A stretch of DNA of 64,000 nt from the NCBI RefSeq assembly GCF_009176975.1, contig NZ_WEZG01000001.1, forward strand, positions 186,001 through 250,000. Direction: 5' to 3'. The notes under the pieces are model-generated. The model was given only the letters and a program-made list of their open reading frames with translations. It ran no database searches and was not told the origin of the DNA. This document shows, piece by piece, positions 8,273-19,834 of the stretch. Origin of the DNA: Aureimonas psammosilenae. GTDB taxonomy: Bacteria; Pseudomonadota; Alphaproteobacteria; Rhizobiales; Rhizobiaceae. The stretch's first letter is position 1. Each line of letters opens with the position of its first letter. The translations under genes and the position numbers were made by a program.

Positions 8273-9600
8273 GCGGGCGCTGGGCGCGAACCGCGCTGAC
8301 GGCCTATCGCATGGTGGGCTCGGCCGCTTATCCGATGCTTGGCCCTTATGTCACCTGGCGCGCGACGCGCGGCAAGGAAGAACCGACGCGCCGCCGCGAG
8401 CGCTACGGCTTTCCGTCCATCGAGCGCCCGAACGAGGGGCCGATGGTCTGGGTCCACGCGGCGAGCGTCGGCGAAAGCAACGCGGTGATCCCGCTGGTGC
8501 GCGAGATCGTCGCCGAGCGCATCGCCGTCGTGATGACGACGGGCACCGTGACGTCCGCCGGTATCGTGCGCGAGCGGCTCGGCGACAGCGTCGTCCACCA
8601 ATATGTGCCGCTCGACCTCAAGCCCTCCGTGCAGCGCTTCCTCGACCATTGGCGCCCGGACCTTGCGATCGTCGCGGAAAGCGAGATCTGGCCGACCACC
8701 ATGGTGGAACTCCAGACCCGGCGCATTCCGCAGGTGCTGGTGAATGCCAGGCTTTCCGACCGGTCGTTCCGGCGCTGGAAGGCGGCCCCCTCCATCGCCG
8801 AAGCGCTTCTGGAAAACCTGTCGCAGGTCGTGGCGCAATCCGAGATCGACGCCGAGCGCTTCCATGTTCTGGGTGCGCGCAGCGTCACCGTCGCGGGCAA
8901 TCTGAAGGCCGAGGCGGGGCCGCCGCCCTTCGACCCCGCCGCCTTGGCGGAGATCCGCCGCGCGATCGGCCGGCGCCCGGTCTGGGCTGCCGTTTCCACC
9001 CATCCGGGCGAGGAAAAGGCGGCCGCCGACGTGCACCGTGCGCTGAGGCTCACCCGGTCCGATCTTCTGACGATCGTGGTGCCGCGCCATGTGGAGCGCG
9101 GCGACGCGCTGGCGGCCGAGTTCGCCACGCGCGGCCTGAAAGTCGCCCGGCGCAGCCTCGGGCAGATGCCGGCGGGCGACACGGACATCTTTCTCGGCGA
9201 TACGATCGGCGAGATGGGGCTTTATCTCGGCCTCACCGAGATCGCCTTTGTCGGCCGCTCGCTTGCCGCCCATGGCGGCCAGAACCCCTTGGAAGCGGCC
9301 ATGGTCGGCACGGCGATCGTTTCCGGGCGGTTCGTCCAGAACTTCCGCGACATCTATCTCCAGCTTTTGCGGGCCGGCGGCGCGCGTCTCGTGAAGAACG
9401 AGGAGGACTTGCGCGATCTCGTGGGCGAGCTTCTCGACAAGCCGGACACGCGCCGCCGCATGATCCACGCGGCGGCGGGCACGGTCGCCGAGATGCAAGG
9501 CGCGCTGGAGCGGACGCTTCAGGCGCTGGAGCCGTTCATCCGGCCCTTGAAGCTCGACATCAGCCTCGACAGCCGGTCGCGGAGCGGTTCACCCGGATGA
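8269..9600 (+). CDS. waaA: 3-deoxy-D-manno-octulosonic acid (Kdo) transferase
   Basis: A 443-aa GT30 glycosyltransferase that adds Kdo from CMP-Kdo to lipid IVA at the cytoplasmic face of the inner membrane. The N-terminal hydrophobic anchor (about residues 8-30), the segment WVHAASVGE with the catalytic-type Glu69, AESEIWPTTM, and the C-terminal donor-binding block GRSLAAHGGQNPLEAA are all present at the expected spacing. TTG start at 8269 overlaps the preceding stop, and lpxK follows with an ATGA overlap. This is the most securely identified member of the operon. Confidence 0.96.
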   Translation: MSGRWARTALTAYRMVGSAAYPMLGPYVTWRATRGKEEPTRRRERYGFPSIERPNEGPMVWVHAASVGESNAVIPLVREIVAERIAVVMTTGTVTSAGIVRERLGDSVVHQYVPLDLKPSVQRFLDHWRPDLAIVAESEIWPTTMVELQTRRIPQVLVNARLSDRSFRRWKAAPSIAEALLENLSQVVAQSEIDAERFHVLGARSVTVAGNLKAEAGPPPFDPAALAEIRRAIGRRPVWAAVSTHPGEEKAAADVHRALRLTRSDLLTIVVPRHVERGDALAAEFATRGLKVARRSLGQMPAGDTDIFLGDTIGEMGLYLGLTEIAFVGRSLAAHGGQNPLEAAMVGTAIVSGRFVQNFRDIYLQLLRAGGARLVKNEEDLRDLVGELLDKPDTRRRMIHAAAGTVAEMQGALERTLQALEPFIRPLKLDISLDSRSRSGSPG

Positions 9601-10625
9601 TGGCGGGCGAGACCCCGGCCTTCTGGTGGCGGAGCGATGCCGGCTGGCCGGCGCGATGCCTGTTCCCGGCCGCCGCCCTTTATGGCGCCGTATCCCGCTG
9701 GCGGATGGACCGGGGCGCACGGGTCGAGACGGGTCTGCCGGTGATCTGCGTCGGCAACTTCACGGTCGGCGGCGGCGGCAAGACGCCGACATGCCTGGCG
9801 CTGGCGAAGGCCGCGCTGGCGCAAGGCCTGCGGCCCGGCTTCGTGTCGCGCGGCCATGGCGGCGCGACACGAAGCGCCGTTCTGGTCGATCCGGAGCATC
9901 ATCACGCGGGTCTTGTCGGCGACGAACCCATGCTGCTCGCGCATCAAGCGCCGACGGCCGTGGCTGTGAACCGGGGCGAGGCCGCCGCGCTTCTGCGCGC
10001 TGAGGGCGTCGATTTCATCATCATGGACGACGGTTTCCAGAGCGCGCGTCTTGCCGTGGATTTCGCGCTTCTGGTGGTGGATGCGGGGCGCGGCATCGGC
10101 AACGGGCGCGTTCTCCCGGCGGGGCCGCTCCGCGCGCCGCTCATCGATCAGGTGCGCCATGCCGACGCGCTTCTGGTGGTGGGCAAGGGTGCGGCCGGCG
10201 ACGAGGCGATCCGGCGCACGGCGCGCGGCGGCAAGCCCGTTTTCGAGGCGCATCTTCAGGCCCGCGAACCGGAGCGGCTCCACGGCGTGCCGCTCTTCGC
10301 CTTTGCTGGCATCGCCGATCCGGCGAAATTCTATCGCACGCTCGCCGATCTCGGGCTTTCCGTCGCGGGCACGCGCGACTTTCCCGACCACCACGTGTTT
10401 TCTGGCGAAGAGATCGCGGAACTCAAAGAAGCTGCCGCCCGAGGCGGCGCGCGGCTGGTGACGACCGCCAAGGACGCCGCGCGTCTTCGCGCCAGCAGGC
10501 TCGGCGCCGAATTTCTTGAAAACACCGAAGTGCTGGAGGTCGATCTCGTCTTCGAGCCGCACGATCTCGGCCGGCGTTTCGTGCGCGAAACGCTCGCCGC
10601 CCATCGCCGGCGAAGATCCCGTTAG
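9597..10625 (+). CDS. lpxK: Tetraacyldisaccharide 4'-kinase
   Basis: A 342-aa inner-membrane kinase that phosphorylates the 4' position of the lipid A disaccharide. The P-loop-like motif VGGGGKTP is at residues 57-64, preceded by the N-terminal membrane-associated helix (LFPAAALYGAVSRWRM). Later conserved stretches are SRGHGG, VGDEPMLLA, DDGFQ and the C-terminal FPDHHVFS plus VTTAKDAARL. ATG 9597 overlaps the waaA TGA; a second ATG immediately follows at 9600. The stop overlaps the convergent DUF2093 gene by 4 bases. It is the last gene of the operon. Confidence 0.95.
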   Translation: MMAGETPAFWWRSDAGWPARCLFPAAALYGAVSRWRMDRGARVETGLPVICVGNFTVGGGGKTPTCLALAKAALAQGLRPGFVSRGHGGATRSAVLVDPEHHHAGLVGDEPMLLAHQAPTAVAVNRGEAAALLRAEGVDFIIMDDGFQSARLAVDFALLVVDAGRGIGNGRVLPAGPLRAPLIDQVRHADALLVVGKGAAGDEAIRRTARGGKPVFEAHLQAREPERLHGVPLFAFAGIADPAKFYRTLADLGLSVAGTRDFPDHHVFSGEEIAELKEAAARGGARLVTTAKDAARLRASRLGAEFLENTEVLEVDLVFEPHDLGRRFVRETLAAHRRRRSR

Positions 10626-10858
10626 CGCTGCTTGATCGAGGCAGCGAGGCGCGGGTCGGCTTCCAATTCGCGCTTCAAGGACACCGACGCATTGGCATAG
10701 GGTTCCTGACGCGCGACGCTCCAATAGCGGAGCATGTCGAGCGGGATCGCTTCGCCCGTCACCGCGCAGCGCACGAATGCGCCGGGCTTCAGCACTTCGA
10801 AGTCGCCGTCGAGATAGCGAAGCCGAGCCTCGCCGCTGATGTCCATCCGGTTCATCAT
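10622..10858 (-). CDS. DUF2093 small conserved protein
   Basis: A 78-aa protein with YLDGDFEVLKPGAFVRCAVTG and IPLDMLRYWSVARQEPYANA, the hallmark of DUF2093, a short alphaproteobacterial family with no known function. No signal peptide, membrane segment or cysteine cluster. Three in-frame ATGs (10858, 10855, 10846) make the start uncertain by a few codons. It is tail-to-tail with lpxK, an arrangement frequent in Rhizobiales. Confidence 0.88.
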   Translation of the reverse strand: MMNRMDISGEARLRYLDGDFEVLKPGAFVRCAVTGEAIPLDMLRYWSVARQEPYANASVSLKRELEADPRLAASIKQR

Positions 10859-10896
10859 CCCGATCTATTGCATTCGAGGATAAAGCGAAAGCGCCC

Positions 10897-12744
10897 TTAT
10901 CGGCGGCCGAACAAGCGCTCGATGTCGGAAAGCTTCAATTCCACGAAGGTCGGACGCCCGTGATTGCACTGGCCGGCGCCGGGCGTCGCTTCCATGTCGC
11001 GCAGAAGCGCGTCCATTTCTTCCGGGCGCATCGGCCTCCCGGCGCGCACCGAACCGTGGCAGGCCATGCGCGAGGCCACCGCATCCACGCGCTCGGCCAG
11101 ACTCTCCCCGTCACGCCCGTCCGCCAACTCATCGGCGAGATCGCGCACCAGCGCCGGCGCATCCACCCTGCCGAGAATAGAGGGCGTCGCGCGAACCGCG
11201 ACGGCGCCCGGACCGAAGCGTTCAAGCTTCAGCCCCAGCCGATCGAAGCTGTCCGATGCCTCGGCGAGGCGTTCGGCATCCTCTTCCGGCAAGTCCACGA
11301 TTTCCGGGATCAGAAGAAGCTGCGAGGGAAGCGGCGCGCCGTGGATCGCGGCTTTGAAACTCTCGTAGACGAGCCGTTCGTGCGCGGCATGCTGGTCGAC
11401 GATCACGATGCCGTCGCGCGTTTCGGCGACGATAAAGGCCTTGTGGACCTGCGTGCGCGCCGCGCCGAGCGGATAATCTCGGCTCGGCTCCTCGGCGAAG
11501 GGAGAAGGGGCGGCGCGCGCGGCCGGCACGAAATCGGCGAGATAGGCGGCGGCTTCTTCCCTGACGCCGAAATCGGGCGCAAGTCTCGGCTCCAGCGGCC
11601 GCGAGGGCGAGCGCGCGGGATCGAAGCCGACCGGCCCCGAGGGGCGCGCATAGGCGGAATGGAAGGCCGGCGAACGGGCGCCTGGCTCCTGAGAATAGGA
11701 TGCCGCAGAGGCCGGCATGTGGAAGGCGTCCATCATGTCGCTCGCGCCGCGCGTCGAGCCGCGAAGCCCGCCCTCGGCGAGCGCCTGCCGGATCGCGCCC
11801 ACCACCAGCCCGCGCACGAGGCCCGGATCGCGAAAGCGCACGTCCGCCTTGGCGGGATGGACGTTGACATCGACCTCGGCCGGATCGATCTCGATGAAAA
11901 GCACGGCCACCGGATGGCGGTCGCGTGACATCACGTCGGCATAAGCGCCGCGCAGCGCCGACAAAAGCATCTTGTCGCGCACCGGCCGGCCGTTGACAAA
12001 GAAGTACTGGTGCAGCGCGTTGCCGCGCCCATAGGTCGGAATGCCGGCCAAACCCGACAAGGAAACACCCTCGCGCATCGCATCGATGGACACGGCGTTC
12101 TCGATGAACTCCTCGCCCAGGACCGCCGCGATGCGGTCAGCGCGGTCTCCGGCCTCGTAGACGGTTTCCGAACGGTCGGACCCTGAGAGTTCGAAGCGCA
12201 CATTCGGGAAGGCGAGGGCGATGCGCCGGACCACTTCGGTGATCGCCGAACTCTCGGCCCGCTCACCCTTCAGGAATTTCAGCCGCGCCGGCACGGAATG
12301 GAACAGATCGCGCACCTCGACGACGGTGCCCGCGCTCAGGGCGGCCGGCCGCGGGCCCTCGCACTGCCCGTTGCCGAGAAGAACCTCCGCCGCCCCGTCC
12401 GCGCCGCGAAGGCGCGAGCGCAAGGAAAGCCGCGCGACCGAGCCGATGGAAGGGAGGGCCTCGCCGCGAAAGCCGAGGGTGGAAACGGCCATCACGTCGG
12501 AGCCGAGTTTCGAGGTGCAATGCCGGCGCACCGCCAGAAGAAGCTCGCCTTCCGGAATGCCGCCGCCGTCGTCGCTGACGCGGATCAGCGTCTTGCCGCC
12601 GCCGGCGGTGGAAACCGACACGCGGCGCGCGCCGGCATCGAGGGCGTTCTCCACAAGCTCCTTTACGACGCTCGCCGGCCGCTCCACCACCTCGCCGGCC
12701 GCGATCTGGTCGATGACATCGTCGGGAAGCTGGCGGATGGGCAT
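10897..12744 (-). CDS. mutL: DNA mismatch repair protein MutL, endonuclease type
   Basis: A 615-aa matchmaker of methyl-independent mismatch repair. The N-terminal GHKL ATPase is intact: [11 protein letters not shown] (Mg-coordinating Asn), SDDGGGIPE and [15 protein letters not shown]. The proline-rich, low-conservation linker spans about residues 330-430. The C-terminal domain contains [12 protein letters not shown] at residues 450-461, matching the DQHA(x)2E(x)4E metal-binding motif of nicking MutL proteins that work without MutH, plus the late [12 protein letters not shown] and CNHGRPT motifs. It therefore should nick DNA after MutS recognition. Its ATG lies 6 bases after the stop of the DUF2442 gene, suggesting co-transcription. 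Confidence 0.96.
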   Translation of the reverse strand: MPIRQLPDDVIDQIAAGEVVERPASVVKELVENALDAGARRVSVSTAGGGKTLIRVSDDGGGIPEGELLLAVRRHCTSKLGSDVMAVSTLGFRGEALPSIGSVARLSLRSRLRGADGAAEVLLGNGQCEGPRPAALSAGTVVEVRDLFHSVPARLKFLKGERAESSAITEVVRRIALAFPNVRFELSGSDRSETVYEAGDRADRIAAVLGEEFIENAVSIDAMREGVSLSGLAGIPTYGRGNALHQYFFVNGRPVRDKMLLSALRGAYADVMSRDRHPVAVLFIEIDPAEVDVNVHPAKADVRFRDPGLVRGLVVGAIRQALAEGGLRGSTRGASDMMDAFHMPASAASYSQEPGARSPAFHSAYARPSGPVGFDPARSPSRPLEPRLAPDFGVREEAAAYLADFVPAARAAPSPFAEEPSRDYPLGAARTQVHKAFIVAETRDGIVIVDQHAAHERLVYESFKAAIHGAPLPSQLLLIPEIVDLPEEDAERLAEASDSFDRLGLKLERFGPGAVAVRATPSILGRVDAPALVRDLADELADGRDGESLAERVDAVASRMACHGSVRAGRPMRPEEMDALLRDMEATPGAGQCNHGRPTFVELKLSDIERLFGRR

Positions 12745-12750
12745 GGGGGA

Positions 12751-13149
12751 TCAGCCGGCCTTGCGTGCCAGATCGGCAGTCTCAAACGAGGTCGAACCAA
12801 CAGCCAGAGTCGCTTCGCTCTTTTCGCGCAAGGCTTGCATGAAGCGGGCCGTGCCGAAGATGCCGGCCATCAACCCCTTGATCGTGAAGTCGGCGTCGAG
12901 CGTTTCCCAATGAAGGCCCGTTTCGCCCTGAAGCTCGACTTCGGCAAGCTCGGCATCGGTGGCGTTCTCGAGATCCTGGAGCGCACGGGCGGGGACCATG
13001 AAGCTCGATCCGTTGACGGAATCCACCACGATCCGCCCGGACGGGGCGTCGTAGCGGACGGCTTTCGGTAAAGGCATCGAGGCGCGTTCTTCATCGCCGC
13101 GTCGAACCGCTTTTAGATATTCGTCATCGGTCAAATCGAAGCGAGCCAT
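12751..13149 (-). CDS. DUF2442 domain protein
   Basis: A 132-aa protein. Its centre (PKAVRYDAPSGRIVVDSVNG, VPARALQDLENATDAELAEV, GLHWETLDADFTIKGLMAG) is a DUF2442 domain, often found near nuclease or toxin-antitoxin-like small genes but of unknown activity. ATG 13149 is preceded by AGGGAC and starts MARFDLTDDEYLKAV; the open frame extends upstream without a better start. The C-terminal ~45 residues (FMQALREKSEATLAVG...) are low-complexity. It precedes mutL by 6 bases and may be co-transcribed with it; a repair role is not implied. Confidence 0.75.
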   Translation of the reverse strand: MARFDLTDDEYLKAVRRGDEERASMPLPKAVRYDAPSGRIVVDSVNGSSFMVPARALQDLENATDAELAEVELQGETGLHWETLDADFTIKGLMAGIFGTARFMQALREKSEATLAVGSTSFETADLARKAG

Positions 13150-13246
13150 GAATGTCCCTCCATCGCTCTTAAAGTTGGCATCCGGCTTCGTTGCTACAAC
13201 AGCGACACATCGCACGCTCCACACTATCAGAACGACCTGTCCATTT

Positions 13247-15295
13247 TTACCTTTCCACCAGCACGAAGACCGAGCGGGGCGCGACCGGCAGGGGGCGGGT
13301 TGGATCGAGTGGTTGAGGGTAGGCGTCGGGGCGGTCGGACCGCAGTTCCAGAACGAGGCCGCGCCCGCCTGGCGGAACGGGCGGCGTCACCAGAACCTCG
13401 TTCCGGCCGGCGTTCAGATAAACCACCGCCTGCTCGCCGGTGCCGGATCGCTCGTCGCTTGGCGGGGCATGGAAGGACAGGCCGAGGAAATGCCGGGTGC
13501 CGTCGTTCCAGTCGCCGGTCGTCATCTCGGTTCCGTCCTCGCGCAGCCATAGGACGTCCGGGCGGCCGCTGCCGGTCTTTTCGCCGGTGAGGAAGGCGTC
13601 GGCGGAGAGCGCCGGATGCTCGCGCCGGAGCTGAGCCAGCCGGCCGACAAAGGCGATCAACTCGCGGTCGGCGGTCCGCCAGTCGATCCAGACGATCTCG
13701 TTGTCTTGGGCATAAGCGTTGTTGTTACCCTTCTGCGTCCGACCAAGTTCGTCGCCGGCCGTGATCATCGGGTTGCCGCGCGACACGAAGAGCGTCGCCA
13801 GAAGCGCCCTCACGTCGCGGCCGCGCGCTTCGCGGACGGCTGGATCAGTGCTGGCGCCCTCCACCCCGTTGTTCCAGGAATGGTTGTCGTTGTGGCCGTC
13901 GCGATTGTTCTCGCCGTTCGCCTCGTTGTGCTTGGTGCTGTGCGCGACGAGATCGGCGAGGGTGAAGCCGTCATGGGCGGCGAGGAAGTTGACGCCGGTG
14001 GAGGGCCTGCGCCCCGCCGTGCCGAAGAGGTCGGCCGAGCCCGAAAGCCGCGTTGCCAGCGCCCCGACCGTGCCGGAATCGCCCCGCCAGAAGCGGCGCG
14101 CGTCGTCGCGGAAACGATCCTGCCATTCCAGGAAGGGCGGTGGGAAGTTGCCGACCTGATAGCCGCCCGGTCCGATATCCCAGGGTTCGGCCACATGGAT
14201 GCGGTCTTTGAGGACGTCGTCTTCGGCGATGGCTGAGAAAAAGGGCGCGGTGCGGCTGAAGCCCGTTTCGAGCCGGCCGAGAACGGGAGCGAGATCGTAA
14301 CGGAAACCGTCGACGCCCGTCGCCTCGACCCAGCGGCGAAGGCTGGCGCGCCAGAGATCCACGACAACCGGGCGGTCGGCGGCAAAGGTGTTGCCGGTCC
14401 CCGTGTCGTTCACGAGCCGGCCGGGATCGTCCTCCGCGTGGCGATAATAAACGGCGTTGTCGAGGCCGCGATAACAGATCGTCGGCCCCCATTCGTCGCT
14501 TTCGCCCGAATGGTTGAGGACGACATCGAGGAGGACGCGGATGTCGCGCGCGTGGAGAGCGTCCACCGCGCGGCGCACGTCGGCAAAGCCGCCGGGCGCG
14601 AGGCGCGGGTCCGGCGCCATATGGGTGATCGGGTTGTAGCCCCAGGCGTTGGTCAGGCCGAGGGCTGAGAGGTGCCGCTCGTCGAGATAGGCGGCGAGCG
14701 GCATCAGCTCCACTGTGTCGACGCCAAGGCTCGTCAGGTGGTCGAGAAGCGGCGGCTCGGCCAAGGCCGCCACCGTGCCGCGAAGGCGCGCGGGCACGTT
14801 CGGATGGCTTTGCGAGAAGCCGCGCACCAGAAGCTCGTAGGTGAAGCCGGGGGCTGAGAAGGGGAGGGGCGTCGCGTCGCGGTCGAAACGCTCCGCGATG
14901 GCGCGCGGCACGAATGGCCCGCTGTCGAGCCCGCGAGAAGGGGGCGCGGCTAGTTCCGGCCGGTACACGAAAGGCCGGTCGAGACGGGCGGCGTAGGGGT
15001 CGACCAAAAGCTTCGAAATGTCGAAGCGATGGCCGTTTGCAGGATCGAAGGGCCCGCGCGCCCGGAAAGCATAGCGCGTGCCCTCGCGCATCCCCGGCGC
15101 GAAACCGAAGCGCACATGGCCTTCGCGCCCCGGCAGGCGCAGACGCTCGGTCTCGCGCGTGCCGTGAGGGTCGAAGAGGCACAGCAGCACCTCGTCGGCA
15201 TTCTGCGAATAAACGGCGAAATGAACGCCGTCTGTCGTCACGCTTGCGCCGAGTTCGGCCGGGCAGCCGCGCTCGGCTGTCAGAAGCGTCGCCAT
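13247..15295 (-). CDS. glgX: Glycogen debranching enzyme
   Basis: A 682-aa GH13 isoamylase-type enzyme that hydrolyses alpha-1,6 branches of phosphorylase-limit glycogen. An N-terminal CBM48 segment (GASVTTDGVHFAVYSQNADEV) precedes the TIM barrel with VLLDVVLNHSGESDEWGP, the nucleophile block DGFRYDLAPVLGR, and NFLAAHDGFTLADLV. ATG 15295 is preferred over an upstream in-frame start because homology-like sequence begins at MATLLTAERGCPAELG. It is the last gene of glgC-glgA-pgm-glgX, 14 bases after pgm. Confidence 0.95.
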   Translation of the reverse strand: MATLLTAERGCPAELGASVTTDGVHFAVYSQNADEVLLCLFDPHGTRETERLRLPGREGHVRFGFAPGMREGTRYAFRARGPFDPANGHRFDISKLLVDPYAARLDRPFVYRPELAAPPSRGLDSGPFVPRAIAERFDRDATPLPFSAPGFTYELLVRGFSQSHPNVPARLRGTVAALAEPPLLDHLTSLGVDTVELMPLAAYLDERHLSALGLTNAWGYNPITHMAPDPRLAPGGFADVRRAVDALHARDIRVLLDVVLNHSGESDEWGPTICYRGLDNAVYYRHAEDDPGRLVNDTGTGNTFAADRPVVVDLWRASLRRWVEATGVDGFRYDLAPVLGRLETGFSRTAPFFSAIAEDDVLKDRIHVAEPWDIGPGGYQVGNFPPPFLEWQDRFRDDARRFWRGDSGTVGALATRLSGSADLFGTAGRRPSTGVNFLAAHDGFTLADLVAHSTKHNEANGENNRDGHNDNHSWNNGVEGASTDPAVREARGRDVRALLATLFVSRGNPMITAGDELGRTQKGNNNAYAQDNEIVWIDWRTADRELIAFVGRLAQLRREHPALSADAFLTGEKTGSGRPDVLWLREDGTEMTTGDWNDGTRHFLGLSFHAPPSDERSGTGEQAVVYLNAGRNEVLVTPPVPPGGRGLVLELRSDRPDAYPQPLDPTRPLPVAPRSVFVLVER

Positions 15296-15309
15296 CGTGC
15301 CGCGCGGCG

Positions 15310-18388
<3,079 letters not shown>

Positions 18389-18392
<4 letters not shown>

Positions 18393-19657
18393 CTGTAGGT
18401 GAGCCTGTCGATCATCGGCTTGGTGACGAGGCAGATGCCGCTTGCCGTTCGCCGGAACCGCTGCGCGTCGAGGTCCGGGTCCTCGCCGATCACGAGGCCG
18501 TCCGGGATGTGTACGCCGCGATCCACCACGACGCCTGAAAGCCTCGCACCGCGACCGATCTCGGCATGCGGCAGAACCACGGCGTGGTCGAGCGAGGAAT
18601 AGGAATGCATGCGAACGCCGGTGAAGAGCAGCGAGCGCTTCAGGCTGCCGCCGGAAATGATGCAGTCGCCCGACACGAGCGAGGACACCGCCGAACCGCG
18701 CCGACCTTCCTCGTCATGCACGAACTTGGCCGGCGGCGTGATCTCGGAATAGGTCCAGATCGGCCAGTCGCGGTCGTAGATGTCGAGCGGCGGCAAGACG
18801 TCGGTGAGGTCGATATTGGCCTGCCAATAAGCGTCCACCGTGCCGACATCGCGCCAATAGGCGTCGGTTTCCATGGCCGAGCGCACGCAGGATGTGTTGA
18901 AGGAATGGGCCTGGGCTTTGCCGTGCCGGACGATGTGCGGAATGATGTCCTTGCCAAAGTCGCGCGACGAGTTCGGGTCGGCTGCGTCGCGGCGCAACTG
19001 GTCCATGAGGAACTTCGTCTCGAAGACGTAGATGCCCATGGAGGCGAGCGCGATGTCCGGGCGGCCGGGCATGGCCGGCGGGTCCTTCGGCTTCTCGATG
19101 AAGTCGGTGATGCGCCCGGTCTCGTCCACATGCATCACGCCGAAGCCGACGGCCTCCATGCGCGGCACTTCCAGACAGCCCACCGTCACGTCCGCTCCCG
19201 AATCGACGTGATTCTGGAGCATGATCTCGTAGTCCATCTTGTAGATGTGATCGCCCGCCAGGATGATCATGTAGCGGGGCGCGTAGTCCTCGATGATGTC
19301 GGCGTTCTGGTAGACCGCGTCCGCCGTGCCGGCATACCACTGGTCCTCGGACACGCGCTGGGACGCGGGCAGGACGTCGAAGCTCTCGTTTCGCTCCGGC
19401 CGCAGGAAGTTCCAGCCGCGCTGGAGATGGCGGATCAACGAGTGCGCCTTGTATTGCGTGGCGACGCCGATGCGGCGGATGCCGGAATTCAGGGCGTTGG
19501 ACAGCGCGAAATCGATGATGCGCGTTTTGCCGCCGAAATAAACGGCCGGCTTGGCGCGGGTATCGGTCATTTCCATCAGGCGGCTGCCGCGCCCGCCCGC
19601 CAGAACATAGGCCATGGTGTCGCGCGCGATGGGCGCGTGGCGCTTGCGATCCGTCAT
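18389..19657 (-). CDS. glgC: Glucose-1-phosphate adenylyltransferase (ADP-glucose pyrophosphorylase)
   Basis: A 422-aa enzyme committing glucose-1-P to glycogen by forming ADP-glucose. The nucleotide-binding [44 protein letters not shown], the sugar-phosphate FIEKPKDPP and a C-terminal left-handed helix region are visible. The start at 19657 has a strong GGGGAGGAA ribosome site; upstream in-frame sequence lacks family similarity. It heads the glgC-glgA-pgm-glgX operon. Allosteric control by fructose-6-P or pyruvate is usual in alphaproteobacteria but not readable here. Confidence 0.96.
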
Positions 19658-19800
19658 CCTGTTCCTCCCCGGGGACTCGACGCTTTTTCTTCCCGTCCGC
19701 GGGTTCTTCGAATGACTCGCGGCTTTCCTTTCATTTTCTAGCACCTTATCCGGTTTCGGAAAGCGCGCTGGCCTCAAGAAAGCGAAGCATTTCTGTTGGA

Positions 19801-19828
19801 AAGGCGCCCGCGAGAGGGCGGGCGCCTT
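19801..19828 (-). terminator. Hairpin terminator downstream of glgP
   Basis: A perfect 11-bp inverted repeat (arms 19801-19811 and 19818-19828, 6-base loop) lies just past the glgP stop at 19835. Read on the minus strand it is followed by TTTCC, a short U-tract. It would end the pgi-glgP transcript and separate it from glgC, implying that glgC has its own promoter in the 140 bases between 19658 and 19800. Confidence 0.65.
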
Positions 19829-19834
19829 GTTTGG

